Assembly (NCBI RefSeq): GCF_008801835.1
Contig: NZ_VZOW01000021.1
Location: 1-64,000 of the forward strand
DNA: 64,000 nucleotides
Source of the DNA: Cupriavidus pauculus
GTDB lineage: Bacteria; Pseudomonadota; Gammaproteobacteria; Burkholderiales; Burkholderiaceae
Direction: 5' to 3'
Shown: piece by piece, positions 37,360-47,176 of the stretch
How positions within the stretch are numbered: the first letter of the stretch is position 1
Layout: each line of letters starts with the position of its first letter
Program-made: the position numbers and the translations under genes
The notes under the pieces: model-generated
What the model saw: only the letters and a program-made list of their open reading frames with translations
Database searches by the model: none
Told to the model about the DNA's origin: nothing

Positions 37360-37383
37360 AGCAGAACAGCAGAACAGCAGAAC
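37360..37383. repeat. Three tandem copies of an 8-base unit
   Basis: AGCAGAAC is repeated three times exactly in the 93-base spacer between the monooxygenase and SDR genes, ending 18 bases before the SDR start codon and just upstream of its AGGAGA ribosome site. Copy number could change by slippage. Confidence 0.8.
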
Positions 37384-37401
37384 CATCGACAGGAGACATG
37401 C

Positions 37402-38295
37402 ATGAAGGATTTCCGCAACAAGGTCGCCGCGATCACCGGCGCGGGCTCGGGCATGGGCCGGTGCCTGGCGGTACAGCTCGCGCAAGCGGGTTGCCACGTG
37501 GCGCTGTCGGACTGCAATGAAGCCGGACTGGCGCAGACGCTGGTCGATGTGCAGCGCGCCGCGCCCGATGTTAAGGTGACCACCGACCGCGTCGACGTGG
37601 CCGATCGCGCCGCCGTGCATGCGTGGGCCGAATCGGTGGTGCGCGCGCACGGCCGCGTCAACATGATCTTCAACAACGCTGGCGTGGCGCTTTCCAGCAC
37701 CGTGGAAGGCATGGCCTACGACGATCTCGAATGGATCATCGGCATCAATTTCTGGGGCGTGGTGCATGGCACCAAGGCGTTCCTGCCGCATCTGAAGGCC
37801 AGCGGCGAAGGCCATATTGTCAACACGTCGAGCGTGTTTGGCCTGTTCGCGCAGCCCGGCATGGGCGCCTATAACGCCAGCAAGTATGCGGTGCGCGGCT
37901 TTACCGAATCGTTGCGCCAGGAACTGGACCTGATGGACTGCGGGGTGTCGGCCACCACCGTGCATCCCGGCGGCATCAAGACCAACATCGCGCGCGCCAG
38001 CCGCGTGTCGCCAAGCGTGAATGGTCTGCTGGTGCGCGACGCGCAGCAGGGCCGCGAGGAATTCGAAAAGTTTTTCATCACGACGGCGGACAAGGCGGCG
38101 CGCGTGATCCTGGCCGGCGTGCGCGCCAACAAGCGTCGCGTGTTGATCGGGCCGGACGCCTATGCGGCCGACGCGATGGCGCGCTTGCTGCCGGCCGCGT
38201 ACCAGTCGCTGGTGGTGCGCGAGACGCGGCGCAAGCGCAAGCAGTTGATGCCGGACGCCGCGGGCGCGCCGGCAGGCAGTGGAGAACGCGCATGA
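37402..38295 (+). CDS. Short-chain dehydrogenase/reductase
   Basis: A protein of 297 residues, classical SDR. The cofactor motif is at about 12-19 (TGAGSGMG), NNAG near 91-94, catalytic Ser in NTSSVFG (about 141), and YNASK (about 154-158). It oxidises or reduces an alcohol/carbonyl with NAD(P). The stop overlaps the next start (ATGA). Together with the upstream monooxygenase it suggests alcohol-to-ketone-to-ester chemistry. AGGAGA precedes the ATG. Confidence 0.9.
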   Translation: MKDFRNKVAAITGAGSGMGRCLAVQLAQAGCHVALSDCNEAGLAQTLVDVQRAAPDVKVTTDRVDVADRAAVHAWAESVVRAHGRVNMIFNNAGVALSSTVEGMAYDDLEWIIGINFWGVVHGTKAFLPHLKASGEGHIVNTSSVFGLFAQPGMGAYNASKYAVRGFTESLRQELDLMDCGVSATTVHPGGIKTNIARASRVSPSVNGLLVRDAQQGREEFEKFFITTADKAARVILAGVRANKRRVLIGPDAYAADAMARLLPAAYQSLVVRETRRKRKQLMPDAAGAPAGSGERA

Positions 38296-39293
38296 CGCGC
38301 GCCGCGTTGCCGCGCGAGGCGGCGTTGCAGGCGCCGCCCGGCCCGTTCACGCGCTGGTTCGGCCAGGGGCGCGTCGGGCTGTTCAGCCTGTCGCGCGACA
38401 CGCTGGCGCGCCGCTACGCGCTGCCCGCATCGCGCTGGGTGCAGGTGATGGGCGCGCTGGTGCACTACACCGAGGAAGGCGTGCCAGAGGGCGAGCCGCT
38501 GGTGCTGATCCATGGTTTCGGCGCGTCGCTGCATACGTGGGAAGGCGTGATGCCGGCGCTGCGCCAGCACTACCGCGTGATCCGTCTCGATCTCGCGCCG
38601 TTTGGCCTGACCGGGCCGTTGCGCGATTCGCACGGTCGCATCGTGACGATGGACATCGACGCCTACCGCGCCTTTATCGACGCGTTCCTCGCGGCGGTGA
38701 ACATTGCGCGCGCGACGCTCGTCGGCAACTCGCTGGGTGGACTGATCGCGTGGGATCTTGCCGCGCGCCGGCCGACGGCCGTCAACCGGCTCGTGCTGAT
38801 CGATGCGGCGGGATTTCCGATGAAGCTGCCGATCTACATCGACCTGTTCCGTCACGCGGCGGTGCGCTGGTCCGCGCCGTGGCTGTTGCCGGAATGGATC
38901 ATCCGCGCCGCCACGCGCGACGTATACGGTGATGCCGCGCGCGTGCCCGAGGCTACGTTCCGGCGCTATGTCGATTTCTTTTACGCAGCGGGCAGCCGCG
39001 AAGCGGTGGGCCGCATGGTGCCGAAGCTCGATTTCGACGCGCTCGACACCGGGCGCCTGCGCGCCGTGCGTCAACCCACGCTGGTGTTGTGGGGCGAGCG
39101 CGACCGCTGGATCCCGCCCGCGCACGCAGCGGAGTTTGCGGCACGTATCCCCGACGTGACGCTGCACCGCTATGCGGGTCTTGGCCATGTCCCAATGGAA
39201 GAAGACCCGCAGCGCGTGGCGGCCGACCTGCTGCGTTTCCTTGAACGCGCCGACACGGCGCACCACTCTTCGAACCAGGAGTTCACATCATGA
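38292..39293 (+). CDS. Alpha/beta hydrolase
   Basis: A protein of 333 residues with the canonical fold: oxyanion region HGFGASLHTW near 72, nucleophile elbow GNSLGG (Ser near 145), acid in LWGERDRWIPP and catalytic His in GLGHVPMEEDP near the C-terminus. It probably cleaves an ester, lactone or related bond. It is coupled by ATGA overlaps to the genes on both sides. The substrate is presumably the product of the monooxygenase. Confidence 0.9.
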   Translation: MTRAALPREAALQAPPGPFTRWFGQGRVGLFSLSRDTLARRYALPASRWVQVMGALVHYTEEGVPEGEPLVLIHGFGASLHTWEGVMPALRQHYRVIRLDLAPFGLTGPLRDSHGRIVTMDIDAYRAFIDAFLAAVNIARATLVGNSLGGLIAWDLAARRPTAVNRLVLIDAAGFPMKLPIYIDLFRHAAVRWSAPWLLPEWIIRAATRDVYGDAARVPEATFRRYVDFFYAAGSREAVGRMVPKLDFDALDTGRLRAVRQPTLVLWGERDRWIPPAHAAEFAARIPDVTLHRYAGLGHVPMEEDPQRVAADLLRFLERADTAHHSSNQEFTS

Positions 39294-40162
39294 TGCCTGT
39301 CCGCCGTGACGTGCACCCACACCTTCCGCCGGAACGCATTTGCGACTGGCACGAACGCGGGCAGCATGTCACCCACTTCATCAATGCGCTGTCGATTTTC
39401 TTTCCTGCCGGCGAACGCTTCTTCATGGACAGCGTGCGCAACTATCGCGACCGCGTGACCGATCCAGAACTGAAGCAGGCGGTGGCCGGCTTTATCGGCC
39501 AGGAGGCGATGCACACGCGCGAGCATATCCTCTACAACCGGCTGCTCGACGACGCGGGACTGCCGGCGACAAAGCTCGACAACGTGGTGGCGCGGCTGCT
39601 CAATCTGCTGCGCAAGATCCTGCCGAAGTCGTGGCAGCTGGCGCATACCATCGCGCTCGAACACTACACCGCGATGCTGGCTGGCGGCATGCTTTCGGAC
39701 CCGCGCCACATGGGCGAATCGGAGCCCGGCTACCGGCAGGTCTGGACCTGGCACGCGCTGGAGGAAACCGAGCACAAGGCGGTGGCCTACGACGTCTGGA
39801 ACGTCGTGATGAAACCGGGCCCGTATCGCTATTTCCTGCGCACGTTCACGATGCTGACCACCACGCTGACGTTCTGGGCGATGGTATTCGTGTTCCACGT
39901 CCGGCTGGTGATGGCGGACAAGACGTGCCGCAACAAGCTGCTCGGCTTTGGCAGCGTGATCAAGTTCCTGTGGGGATCGCCGGGCGTGCTGCGCAAGATG
40001 ATTCCGGAATGGTTCGACTACTTCCGGCCGGGCTTTCATCCATGGGACGAGGACAACCGCGCGGAACTGCAGCGCATCATGCCGCTGATCGCCGAGATCG
40101 AGGACACGGCGATACGCGCCGGCGCCAGCACGCGCGCGCCGTCGATCCGCAACGCGGCCTGA
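39290..40162 (+). CDS. Predicted metal-dependent hydrolase (PF10118-like, ferritin-like)
   Basis: A protein of 290 residues. Glu/His motifs QEAMHTREHI, ALEHYTAML and LEETEHKAVAYDV have the spacing of a di-metal four-helix site, matching the family named predicted metal-dependent hydrolase. Helix-forming, partly membrane-like segments occur around 180-205. Family members often stand next to flavin monooxygenases and SDRs; the real reaction is unknown and may be oxidative. It starts inside the stop of the hydrolase gene and is the last of this operon. Confidence 0.83.
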   Translation: MMPVRRDVHPHLPPERICDWHERGQHVTHFINALSIFFPAGERFFMDSVRNYRDRVTDPELKQAVAGFIGQEAMHTREHILYNRLLDDAGLPATKLDNVVARLLNLLRKILPKSWQLAHTIALEHYTAMLAGGMLSDPRHMGESEPGYRQVWTWHALEETEHKAVAYDVWNVVMKPGPYRYFLRTFTMLTTTLTFWAMVFVFHVRLVMADKTCRNKLLGFGSVIKFLWGSPGVLRKMIPEWFDYFRPGFHPWDEDNRAELQRIMPLIAEIEDTAIRAGASTRAPSIRNAA

Positions 40163-40191
40163 GGCGCGGTGTCGTTTTGATTGCTGAGGTG

Positions 40192-40223
40192 TTTCCCTCT
40201 CCCGTGCGCGGGAGAGGGGTTTT
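40192..40223. terminator. Bidirectional terminator between convergent genes
   Basis: A perfect 10-bp stem (CCCTCTCCCG with CGGGAGAGGG, TGCG loop), followed by GTTTT on the plus strand and flanked by AAA on the minus readout. It ends the monooxygenase operon and faces the MerR gene stop. Confidence 0.85.
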
Positions 40224-40224
40224 G

Positions 40225-41055
40225 TCAGGGCCGCGGCGTGTCGTGCAGATGCTCGAGGATCGCCGCGACGCGGTCGCCGAGATACTTGTTTGCCGAGATC
40301 TCGAGCGCACGCATCATTTCCGTTTCGAGCGCGACCAGCGCCAGCGGACGGATGCGCCACAGCACATCGACGATGCGCGGCACTTCGGCGGGCGGCGGCA
40401 ATTGTCCTTCGCCAAAACGGTCGAGTTCGCGCACCACCATGCCGACGATGCGGTCCGACACGGCCTGGAAATGGCCGCGCGCGTGATCGATGATGTCGAG
40501 CACATCTTCCAGCGCAAATCCGGCACGCGCCATTTCTGCACCCGCCTGCAGCGCGCGCGGGCTGCGCGCCAGATAGCCGAAGCCGTCCGGCTCCAGCAGT
40601 CCCAGTGAAATCGCCTTAGCCAGTGCCGGCCGTGAAATCGCGCGCCCGAACAGGCGGGCCAGCGCCAGGTAGGAATAGTGGCGCGGCGCCTCGCTGTTCC
40701 ACGGGCTGCTGATCGCGGTTTCCAACCCCAGGATCGACCGCAGATCGTGCCCTTCCACGATCGCCTTGAGCAGCTCCATGATGTTGGCCAGCGTATAGCC
40801 GCGCGCCAGCAGATGGTGGATCAGCCGCAGGCGCCCCAGATGGGTCTGCGTGTAGATGCCGACGCGTCCGCGCCGCTCCGGCGGATCGATCAGGCCGCGA
40901 TCCTGGTACGAGCGGATATTGCGCACCGTGGTGCCCGCAGCGCGCGCCAGTTCGTCGATCGTGTATTCGGGAAACGCTGCGCGGCCCGACGCGTCAGCAT
41001 CGGTGTCGGACGGAGCGGATGGAGTTGGCTGAGCGCCGCGCTTTGGGGAAACCAT
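40225..41055 (-). CDS. MerR-family regulator
   Basis: A protein of 276 residues. The winged-helix DNA-binding domain is at about 30-98 (YTIDELARAAGTTVRNIRSY and QDRGLIDPPERRGRVGIYTQ). A long C-terminal effector domain follows, without the Cys pattern of metal sensors, so it probably senses an organic ligand. It is convergent with the monooxygenase operon and is a candidate regulator of it. The ATG start sits in CCATGG; SD-like TTTCCCC... is on the complementary strand (GGGGAAACC), 6 bases away. Confidence 0.88.
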   Translation of the reverse strand: MVSPKRGAQPTPSAPSDTDADASGRAAFPEYTIDELARAAGTTVRNIRSYQDRGLIDPPERRGRVGIYTQTHLGRLRLIHHLLARGYTLANIMELLKAIVEGHDLRSILGLETAISSPWNSEAPRHYSYLALARLFGRAISRPALAKAISLGLLEPDGFGYLARSPRALQAGAEMARAGFALEDVLDIIDHARGHFQAVSDRIVGMVVRELDRFGEGQLPPPAEVPRIVDVLWRIRPLALVALETEMMRALEISANKYLGDRVAAILEHLHDTPRP

Positions 41056-41116
41056 GGCGAAAATTCTAACCGAGTCGGGCAACGTTACAATGGCCCACCA
41101 CTCCCCCGCCCTCCCC

Positions 41117-42067
41117 ATGCACATCCGTTGGCTCGAAGATTTCGTCTGCCTGGCACAGGCCGGAAGCCTGGCGCGTGCCGCCGAGCTGCGCAACGTCACG
41201 CCGCCCGCGTTCGGGCGCCGCATGCAGGCGCTGGAGGTGTGGGCCGGCGCGCCGCTGATCGACCGCAGCGTATTCCCGGTGCGCCTGACTATCGAGGGCC
41301 GACAGTTCCTGGAAGCCGCGCAGGCGGCGTTGCGCACGCTGGACGAAGCGCGCCTGTCGCTGCGCGCGGCGCATCGCGCCGATGCCAGCACGATCACCAT
41401 CGCCACCGGCAAGACGCTCGCGCGCTCGATGGTGCCAGCGTGGCTGGCGGGACTGCGCGACGCGCTGCGCGACGACCCCGCGGGCGCGGGGTTCCGCACG
41501 CGACTGTCGACGCACGCCACGCACGATGCGCTGGAAATGTTCACCGAAGGCGACGCCGATTTCCTGCTCTGCTACAGCCCGCACGATCTGCCCGTGATGC
41601 TGGACGATGCGCGCTACCAGTTTCATCCGGTAGGTGTGGAACGGCTGGTTTGCGTGTCCGCCGCCACGGCGCGCGGCGGCCCGGAATTCCGGCTGCACCA
41701 GCCCACTACCGCGAAATCGAAGGCCGGCGTGCGAAGCGCGCCCGTGCCGATGATCGCGTACGCGGAAACGCTGACGATGGGCCGCATGGTCAATCAGGAA
41801 ATTGCACGCCGCCAACTGGCCGGCTGGCTCGACGTGATCGCGGTGAGCGACTTTGCCGAATCCGTGCACGAGATGGTGCGGCAGAGAATGGGCCTGGCGT
41901 GGCTGCCTGCACGATTGATCGCCGACGACTTGCACACGGGGCGATTGGTGCGCGCCGATCTGCACGGCGCGGATTCGGCCGATCTGGCGCTCGACATTCG
42001 TCTGTACCGCCCGCGCGCGCCGATGCGTCCGCTGGCCGAAGCGTTCTGGCGCGCGGCCGCGGCGTAG
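41117..42067 (+). CDS. LysR-family regulator
   Basis: About 316 residues from MHIRWLEDFVCLAQAGSLAR. The helix-turn-helix lies in the first 60 residues (LARAAELRNVTPPAFGRRMQ) and the co-inducer-binding domain follows. Two earlier in-frame ATGs exist at 41054 and 41090; neither has a good ribosome site, and the chosen start matches the family. It is divergent from the MerR gene and lies upstream of a Bug binding protein and a deacylase, its likely targets. Confidence 0.87.
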   Translation: MHIRWLEDFVCLAQAGSLARAAELRNVTPPAFGRRMQALEVWAGAPLIDRSVFPVRLTIEGRQFLEAAQAALRTLDEARLSLRAAHRADASTITIATGKTLARSMVPAWLAGLRDALRDDPAGAGFRTRLSTHATHDALEMFTEGDADFLLCYSPHDLPVMLDDARYQFHPVGVERLVCVSAATARGGPEFRLHQPTTAKSKAGVRSAPVPMIAYAETLTMGRMVNQEIARRQLAGWLDVIAVSDFAESVHEMVRQRMGLAWLPARLIADDLHTGRLVRADLHGADSADLALDIRLYRPRAPMRPLAEAFWRAAAA

Positions 42068-42309
42068 CGGCATAGCGCCGTCGCTGCGGCGCGTGTTCGC
42101 CGGCGCCAGATACAGCGTCACAACCTCGCGGCGCCCTCCTCCGCAATCGCCGCGCACCGCACGTGTGCACGGCACGCGTGGCGCAGCTGGCGATGCACCA
42201 TGCCGGTCATTGCCGAAACGGCAACCGGCGTTGCCAAAGCGGCATGCCGCGCCGGTGCATGCTCTCTACCATCGCCGGAAAACATTCAAAGCCACGATCC
42301 GGAGAAATC

Positions 42310-43293
42310 ATGAAGTCCCTGCTACGCGTTGCCGCTTCCGTTTCCCTCTCTTGCTGCGCCTTTGCCGCCACGCAGGCCTTGGCCGCTGCGCCCGCTTACC
42401 CGACCAAGCCGATCACGCTGGTGGTTGGCTACACCGCCGGTGGCAGCGTCGATCTGGTGGCTCGCACCGTGGCGCCGGAACTCGGCAAGCGCCTCGGCCA
42501 GAGCGTGGTGATCGAAAACCTTGGCGGCGCGGGCGGCACGATTGGCGCGCAGAAAGTGGTCAAGGCCGAGGCCGACGGATACACGCTGCTGATGGGCTCG
42601 GGCAGCGAAGTATCGATTGCGCGCCTGACCAATCCCGCCGTGCGCTACGACGGCGAAAAGGACCTCGCGCCGATCACCTTCGTCGGCACCCAGCCGATGG
42701 TGCTGGTGGGCAAGCTGCAACTGCCGGCCAAGGACGCTGGCGAACTGATGGCGCTGGCCAAGGCCAAGCCCGGCACGCTGTCGTACGCATCGTCGGGCGT
42801 GGGGACGCCGCTGAACCTGGCCGGCGAGCTGATCAAGCAACAGGGCAAGGTCAACATCACCCATGTGCCGTACAAGGGCGCCTCGGCCATGGCCACGGAC
42901 CTGCTGGGCGGCCAGATCGACCTCGCGGTGATGGTGCTGTCGTCCGCCCTGCCGCATATCCAGGCCGGCCGCGTGCGCGCCTATGGCGTGACCGAGGCCA
43001 AGCGCGCGGGCGTGGCGCCCAACGTTCCGGCACTGGCCGAGACGCCCGCGCTCAAGGGCGTGGACATGGGAGTATGGTTCGGATTGATGGCGCCTACGTC
43101 CACGCCGCGTCCCATTATCGATCGCCTGAATACCGAGATGCAGGCCGTGCTGGCCATGCCGGACGTGCGCAAGAAGCTGGCCGAGGCCGGCGTCGAGGTG
43201 GCACCGGCCAATCCGGCCCAGTTCGCCAGCTTCGTCAAGCGCGAGACGGCCAAGTACCGCGCCATCGTCCAGGCCGCCGACATCCGCGAGTAA
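42310..43293 (+). CDS. Bug/TctC-family periplasmic solute-binding protein
   Basis: A protein of 327 residues with a signal peptide ending near ALAAA at 26. The fold of tripartite tricarboxylate receptors is shown by YPTKPITLVVGYTAGGSVD, VENLGGAGGTIGA-like sequence (IENLGGAGGTIGAQ) and VPYKGASAMATDLLGGQ. These proteins are greatly expanded in Burkholderiales and bind carboxylic acids or amides. No TctAB membrane genes are adjacent. GGAGAAATC precedes the ATG. The downstream deacylase gene starts 16 bases later and probably shares the transcript. Confidence 0.93.
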   Translation: MKSLLRVAASVSLSCCAFAATQALAAAPAYPTKPITLVVGYTAGGSVDLVARTVAPELGKRLGQSVVIENLGGAGGTIGAQKVVKAEADGYTLLMGSGSEVSIARLTNPAVRYDGEKDLAPITFVGTQPMVLVGKLQLPAKDAGELMALAKAKPGTLSYASSGVGTPLNLAGELIKQQGKVNITHVPYKGASAMATDLLGGQIDLAVMVLSSALPHIQAGRVRAYGVTEAKRAGVAPNVPALAETPALKGVDMGVWFGLMAPTSTPRPIIDRLNTEMQAVLAMPDVRKKLAEAGVEVAPANPAQFASFVKRETAKYRAIVQAADIRE

Positions 43294-43309
43294 CCGCAAG
43301 GAAGAATTT

Positions 43310-44284
43310 ATGACGCAAAGTGCACCTGACTTTGACGCTTATCCGGTCGAAGTCGAGTTTCCCGATATCCGCCCCTATGCCGATGGCAACACGGGCGTGC
43401 CGTACATCCACACCTTCGACAGCGGCCTGCCCGGCCCGCACGTGATGATCAACGCGCTGACGCACGGCAACGAGGTGTGTGGCGCGATTGCCGTGGCCGG
43501 CCTGCTCGATCACGGCCTGCGTCCGCGCAGCGGCCGGCTGACGCTGTCGTTTGCCAATGTCGACGCCTACGCTACGTTCGACGCGGCCCGGCCTGATGCG
43601 TCGCGCTTCGTCGATCAGGATTTCAATCGCGTCTGGACCGCGAGTGTGCTCGACGACATGTCGCGCGATTCCTCGGAATTGCGCCGCGCCCGCGCCATGC
43701 GACCGGTGATCGACACCGTCGACCTGTTGCTCGACCTGCATTCGATGCACGAGAAAAGCCGCGCGCTGATCGTGTCCGGCCCGCTGGACAAGGGCATCGC
43801 GCTGGCGCGTGCATTGGGTGCGCCGGCCGACATCATCGTCGACGAAGGCCATCCCGAGGGCCGTCGCATGCGCGACTACGCCGATTTTGGCGACCCGGCC
43901 AGCGCGCGCAATGCGTTGCTGATCGAATGCGGCCAGCACTGGGAGACGATTGCGGTGGACGTGGCGCGCGACAGCGCCGCGCGCTTCCTGCTCAATGCCG
44001 GCATCGTCGCCGAAGCCGATCTGCCGGCGGGCTGGCTGCGCCCGCTGCCGGCCGCGCAGCGCGTGATCCGCGTGACCGAGCCGGTGGTGGCCAGCAGCAT
44101 GGACTTCCGCTTCGCCGGCCCTTACACGGGGCTGGAAACCTTCGACGATGCCGGCACCGTGATCGGCTGGCGCGATGGCCAGGCGGTGGTCACGCCGTAT
44201 CCGCATTGCGTGCTGGTGATGCCGTCGCTGCGCCAGCTGCGGCCTGGCGTGACGGTCGTTCGGCTGGGGCGGCTCGAGGTCTGA
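43310..44284 (+). CDS. Succinylglutamate desuccinylase/aspartoacylase-family zinc deacylase
   Basis: A protein of 324 residues of the M14-like family. Zinc ligands are seen in THGNEVCG (His and Glu near 52-55) and LLDLHSMHE (His near 145). An Arg/Asn site occurs in DQDFNRVW, and a general base in ALLIECGQHWE. It probably removes an acyl group from an N-acyl amino acid delivered by the Bug protein encoded upstream. AAGGA lies at good distance. It is likely controlled by the LysR regulator. Confidence 0.87.
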   Translation: MTQSAPDFDAYPVEVEFPDIRPYADGNTGVPYIHTFDSGLPGPHVMINALTHGNEVCGAIAVAGLLDHGLRPRSGRLTLSFANVDAYATFDAARPDASRFVDQDFNRVWTASVLDDMSRDSSELRRARAMRPVIDTVDLLLDLHSMHEKSRALIVSGPLDKGIALARALGAPADIIVDEGHPEGRRMRDYADFGDPASARNALLIECGQHWETIAVDVARDSAARFLLNAGIVAEADLPAGWLRPLPAAQRVIRVTEPVVASSMDFRFAGPYTGLETFDDAGTVIGWRDGQAVVTPYPHCVLVMPSLRQLRPGVTVVRLGRLEV

Positions 44285-44530
44285 AACCAGTTGCAGTGTC
44301 GGTGTCTCCGATCTGGTGCGACGCGCCGGCAAGCGGCTCCCGCAAGAAGCCGCGTCCGGCGCGATTTTTTCCATCATGCCGTGATGTATGGGGACGCGAT
44401 CTAGAGTAAGCATTCCTTGAACTCAAGGCGGCTGTTCGGACATCCGATAACTCCGTTGTGACGATCTGCCGTCAGAGCAGACGTCGCCCGTGCGCCATGA
44501 CGGCGCACGGCGTTATTCACGGAGCGCCCC

Positions 44531-46537
44531 TTGTCTTCTACCTCTTCCCTTACCCTGCCTGCGCAGACGTCGGCGGGCCGCGTGCGCGCCGGCGGCTGGA
44601 GCATCGGCACGCGCATTGCGCTGGTCGTGCTGGCCGTGCAGGTCGTCGCCTTCGGCGCGTTTTCGCTGGCGCTGTCTGCCAGCAGCATGAACCAGCTGGA
44701 ATCCCAGGCGCGCGACGCCATCGCGACCGAAAGCCACACCCTGCGCGAACTCGTGGCGCAGCTCGACGACACGATGCTGCAGGAAGCCGACCGCTTTATG
44801 CTGAGCCTCGCCGCGGTGCTGCCCGGACCCTACGCGGTCGATCCGTCGCAATCGATCGAAGTGGCCGGCAAGCCGACGCCGGCGTTTCGCAGCGGCGATC
44901 AGGTGCTGAATAACAGCTTCGACGTGCCCGACAAGTTTTTCGCCCACACCGGCGGGGTCGTGGCCACCGTGTTCGCGCGCACCGGCGATGACTTTATCCG
45001 CGTGACGACATCGCTGAAGAAGCAGGACGGCCAGCGCGCGGTCGGCACGCTGCTGGACCGCACCGGTGCGGCGTATGCGGCGGTGTCCTCGGGCAAGTCG
45101 TACCGCTCGCTGGCGTGGCTGTTCGGCAAACCGTACATGAGCAAGTACGAGCCCGTGCGCGACAGCGCCGGCAGGATCGTCGGCGCGCTGTTTGTGGGCG
45201 TGAACGTGGAAGCCGAACTGGCCGCGGTGAAGAACCGCATCCGTCGCAAGGCCATCGGCGGCACGGGCCAGTTCCTGGTGATCGACGCCAGGCCGGGGCC
45301 GGACCAGGGCAGGGTGATGGTCGACCGGTCCGGGTCGGAAGGCACGGTGCAGCTCGATGCCAAGGATAGCGACGGCAACGCGTGGGTGCGCGAGATGATC
45401 GCCGCAAAAGAGGGCGTACGCGTGAACACCGTGGCGCTCGGCAACGGCGCGCCGGCCGAGCGCCTGACCGCCTTTGTCACCTATCCCGAATGGCAATGGC
45501 TGATCGCGGGCAGCGTGCCGATGGCGTCGCTACGCGACGAACTGGCCGCCAGCCGCAACCGCTTTTTAGCCGGCGGGTTGCTGGCCGCACTGGCGGTGTC
45601 GGCGGCGTTCTGGTGGCTGCTGCGCAGGATGGTGAGCGTGCCGCTCGCCAACGCCGCCGATGCGGCGGGACGTCTGGCGTCGGGCGATCTCAGCGCTCGA
45701 CTGGACAGCGCGCGTCATGACGAAATCGGCCAGCTGATGCGCGCCATCGACGGCGTGGGGCAGGGTCTGAGCGGCATTGTCGACAAGGTGCGCGGCAGCG
45801 TTGCCGCGATCGCCGGCAGTACCAGCCAGATCGCCAGCGGCAACGCCGACCTGTCGGCGCGCACCGCAGCGCAGGCCGGCAGCCTCGAGCGCACGGTGGC
45901 AAGCATCGAAGAGCTGTCCGCCACGGTCAAGCAGAACGCCGACAATGCGCACGATGCCAACCAGGCCGTTACCAGCGCCGCCGAAGCCGCGCGCACCAGC
46001 GGCGACACGGTCAGTGGCGTGGTGGCCACCATGGCCGACATCCATCGCAATGCACAGCAGGTGGTGGACATTATTGGCCTGATCGACGGCATCGCTTTCC
46101 AGACCAATATCCTCGCGCTCAATGCCGCAGTGGAAGCGGCGCGCGCCGGCGAGCACGGGCGCGGTTTCGCGGTGGTGGCCGGCGAGGTGCGCAGCCTGGC
46201 GCAGCGCAGCGCAAATGCGGCGGCCGAGATCAAGCAATTGATCGAGCGCACCGTCACGGATCTGGAAAGTGGCAACGCGGCCGTGCAGCAGGCGGGCAAT
46301 GCGATCGACGACATGGTGCGGCGCGTGGAAGGCATCGCCGCATTGATGGGCGATATCAGCGTGGCATCGCGCGAGCAGTCGCAGGGGCTGGCGCAGGTGA
46401 GCGGCGCCGTGGCCGAAATGGACACCGTGACGCAGCAGAACGCGGCGCTGGTGGAAGAGGCGGCCGCCGCCGCCGACAGCCTGCACCATCAGGCGCAGGA
46501 GTTGCGTCAGGCCGTGGAAGTGTTCCGGCTGGCCTGA
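44531..46537 (+). CDS. Methyl-accepting chemotaxis receptor
   Basis: A protein of 668 residues. Membrane segments at about 25-50 and 345-362 enclose a large periplasmic Cache sensor (Cache3/Cache2-type, with [12 protein letters not shown]). HAMP follows, then a cytoplasmic signalling domain with the hairpin tip [20 protein letters not shown] and methylation helices rich in Glu/Gln/Ala. The start is TTG, with GGAG six bases upstream, which supports it. No pentapeptide tether is seen at the C-terminus. The ligand may be the acid handled by the neighbouring Bug protein; this is inference. Confidence 0.92.
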   Translation: MSSTSSLTLPAQTSAGRVRAGGWSIGTRIALVVLAVQVVAFGAFSLALSASSMNQLESQARDAIATESHTLRELVAQLDDTMLQEADRFMLSLAAVLPGPYAVDPSQSIEVAGKPTPAFRSGDQVLNNSFDVPDKFFAHTGGVVATVFARTGDDFIRVTTSLKKQDGQRAVGTLLDRTGAAYAAVSSGKSYRSLAWLFGKPYMSKYEPVRDSAGRIVGALFVGVNVEAELAAVKNRIRRKAIGGTGQFLVIDARPGPDQGRVMVDRSGSEGTVQLDAKDSDGNAWVREMIAAKEGVRVNTVALGNGAPAERLTAFVTYPEWQWLIAGSVPMASLRDELAASRNRFLAGGLLAALAVSAAFWWLLRRMVSVPLANAADAAGRLASGDLSARLDSARHDEIGQLMRAIDGVGQGLSGIVDKVRGSVAAIAGSTSQIASGNADLSARTAAQAGSLERTVASIEELSATVKQNADNAHDANQAVTSAAEAARTSGDTVSGVVATMADIHRNAQQVVDIIGLIDGIAFQTNILALNAAVEAARAGEHGRGFAVVAGEVRSLAQRSANAAAEIKQLIERTVTDLESGNAAVQQAGNAIDDMVRRVEGIAALMGDISVASREQSQGLAQVSGAVAEMDTVTQQNAALVEEAAAAADSLHHQAQELRQAVEVFRLA

Positions 46538-46564
46538 ACGCGCGGAGACGGCGGCAGTGCGGCG

Positions 46565-47176
46565 TCAGGCTGCCGGGGCTGCGGCCGGTGCGGCCTGGGG
46601 CGTGGCGGCCGGCGCCGGCGCGGCTTGCGCCGGTTGTCCCGGTTGGGTCGGTTGCGGCTTGAGGCCCGGGAACAGCCGATCGACCAGTTCCTCGATCTTC
46701 GCGCCCGGCTGGATCAGGTGGCTCAGGTTGATGCCACCCGCGCTGCGGTTAGCGTTGAACACGGCTTTGCCGACGCGCTCGCCGTTGCGGAACACGGTGA
46801 TGTCGGCCGACACCAGGAACGGCGTGATGTAGGTCTGGCGCTGCGCCACGTACAGTGCCGTCATCGGACATGCCGCCACGGAAGAATAGGGCGGCAGCAT
46901 TTTGACTTCGAAGTTGCGCGCGCGCAGCGCACTGGCGAAGTCTTCCACGAATGCGTTGCCGTTCACCTGGTTGGTGATCACGCAGAACAGCGCGCCGTCG
47001 GCGCCCACCACGCGATTGCCGTCCACGCGGAACTGGGCCGGGCCGCCGTAGGCGCCGGGCTGGAAGCCGGCGATTGGATCGGGCTGGTCGGCACGGTCCA
47101 CGGGTGCGACGCTCTGGTAGGTGGAACAGCCCGCGGCCATCAAGGCCAGCGCGGCGGCAATCGTTGCTCTCTTCAT
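46565..47176 (-). CDS. Sbal_3080-family lipoprotein
   Basis: A protein of 203 residues with a lipobox (LMAAGC near 13-17). The body has the family pattern ALFCVITNQV, FEVKMLPPYSSVAACPMTA, VFRNGERVGKAVFNAN and KIEELVDRLFPG, which I recognise as Sbal_3080-type lipoproteins. The C-terminus is a Pro/Ala/Gln-rich tail of about 35 residues. Function unknown; the Cys pair suggests an oxidising envelope location. Confidence 0.72.
   Translation of the reverse strand: MKRATIAAALALMAAGCSTYQSVAPVDRADQPDPIAGFQPGAYGGPAQFRVDGNRVVGADGALFCVITNQVNGNAFVEDFASALRARNFEVKMLPPYSSVAACPMTALYVAQRQTYITPFLVSADITVFRNGERVGKAVFNANRSAGGINLSHLIQPGAKIEELVDRLFPGLKPQPTQPGQPAQAAPAPAATPQAAPAAAPAA

Noticed and set aside
35695..37965. 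A 756-codon minus-strand open frame across the monooxygenase and SDR genes
   Set aside because: The plus-strand products show clear cofactor and active-site motifs; the minus frame does not.
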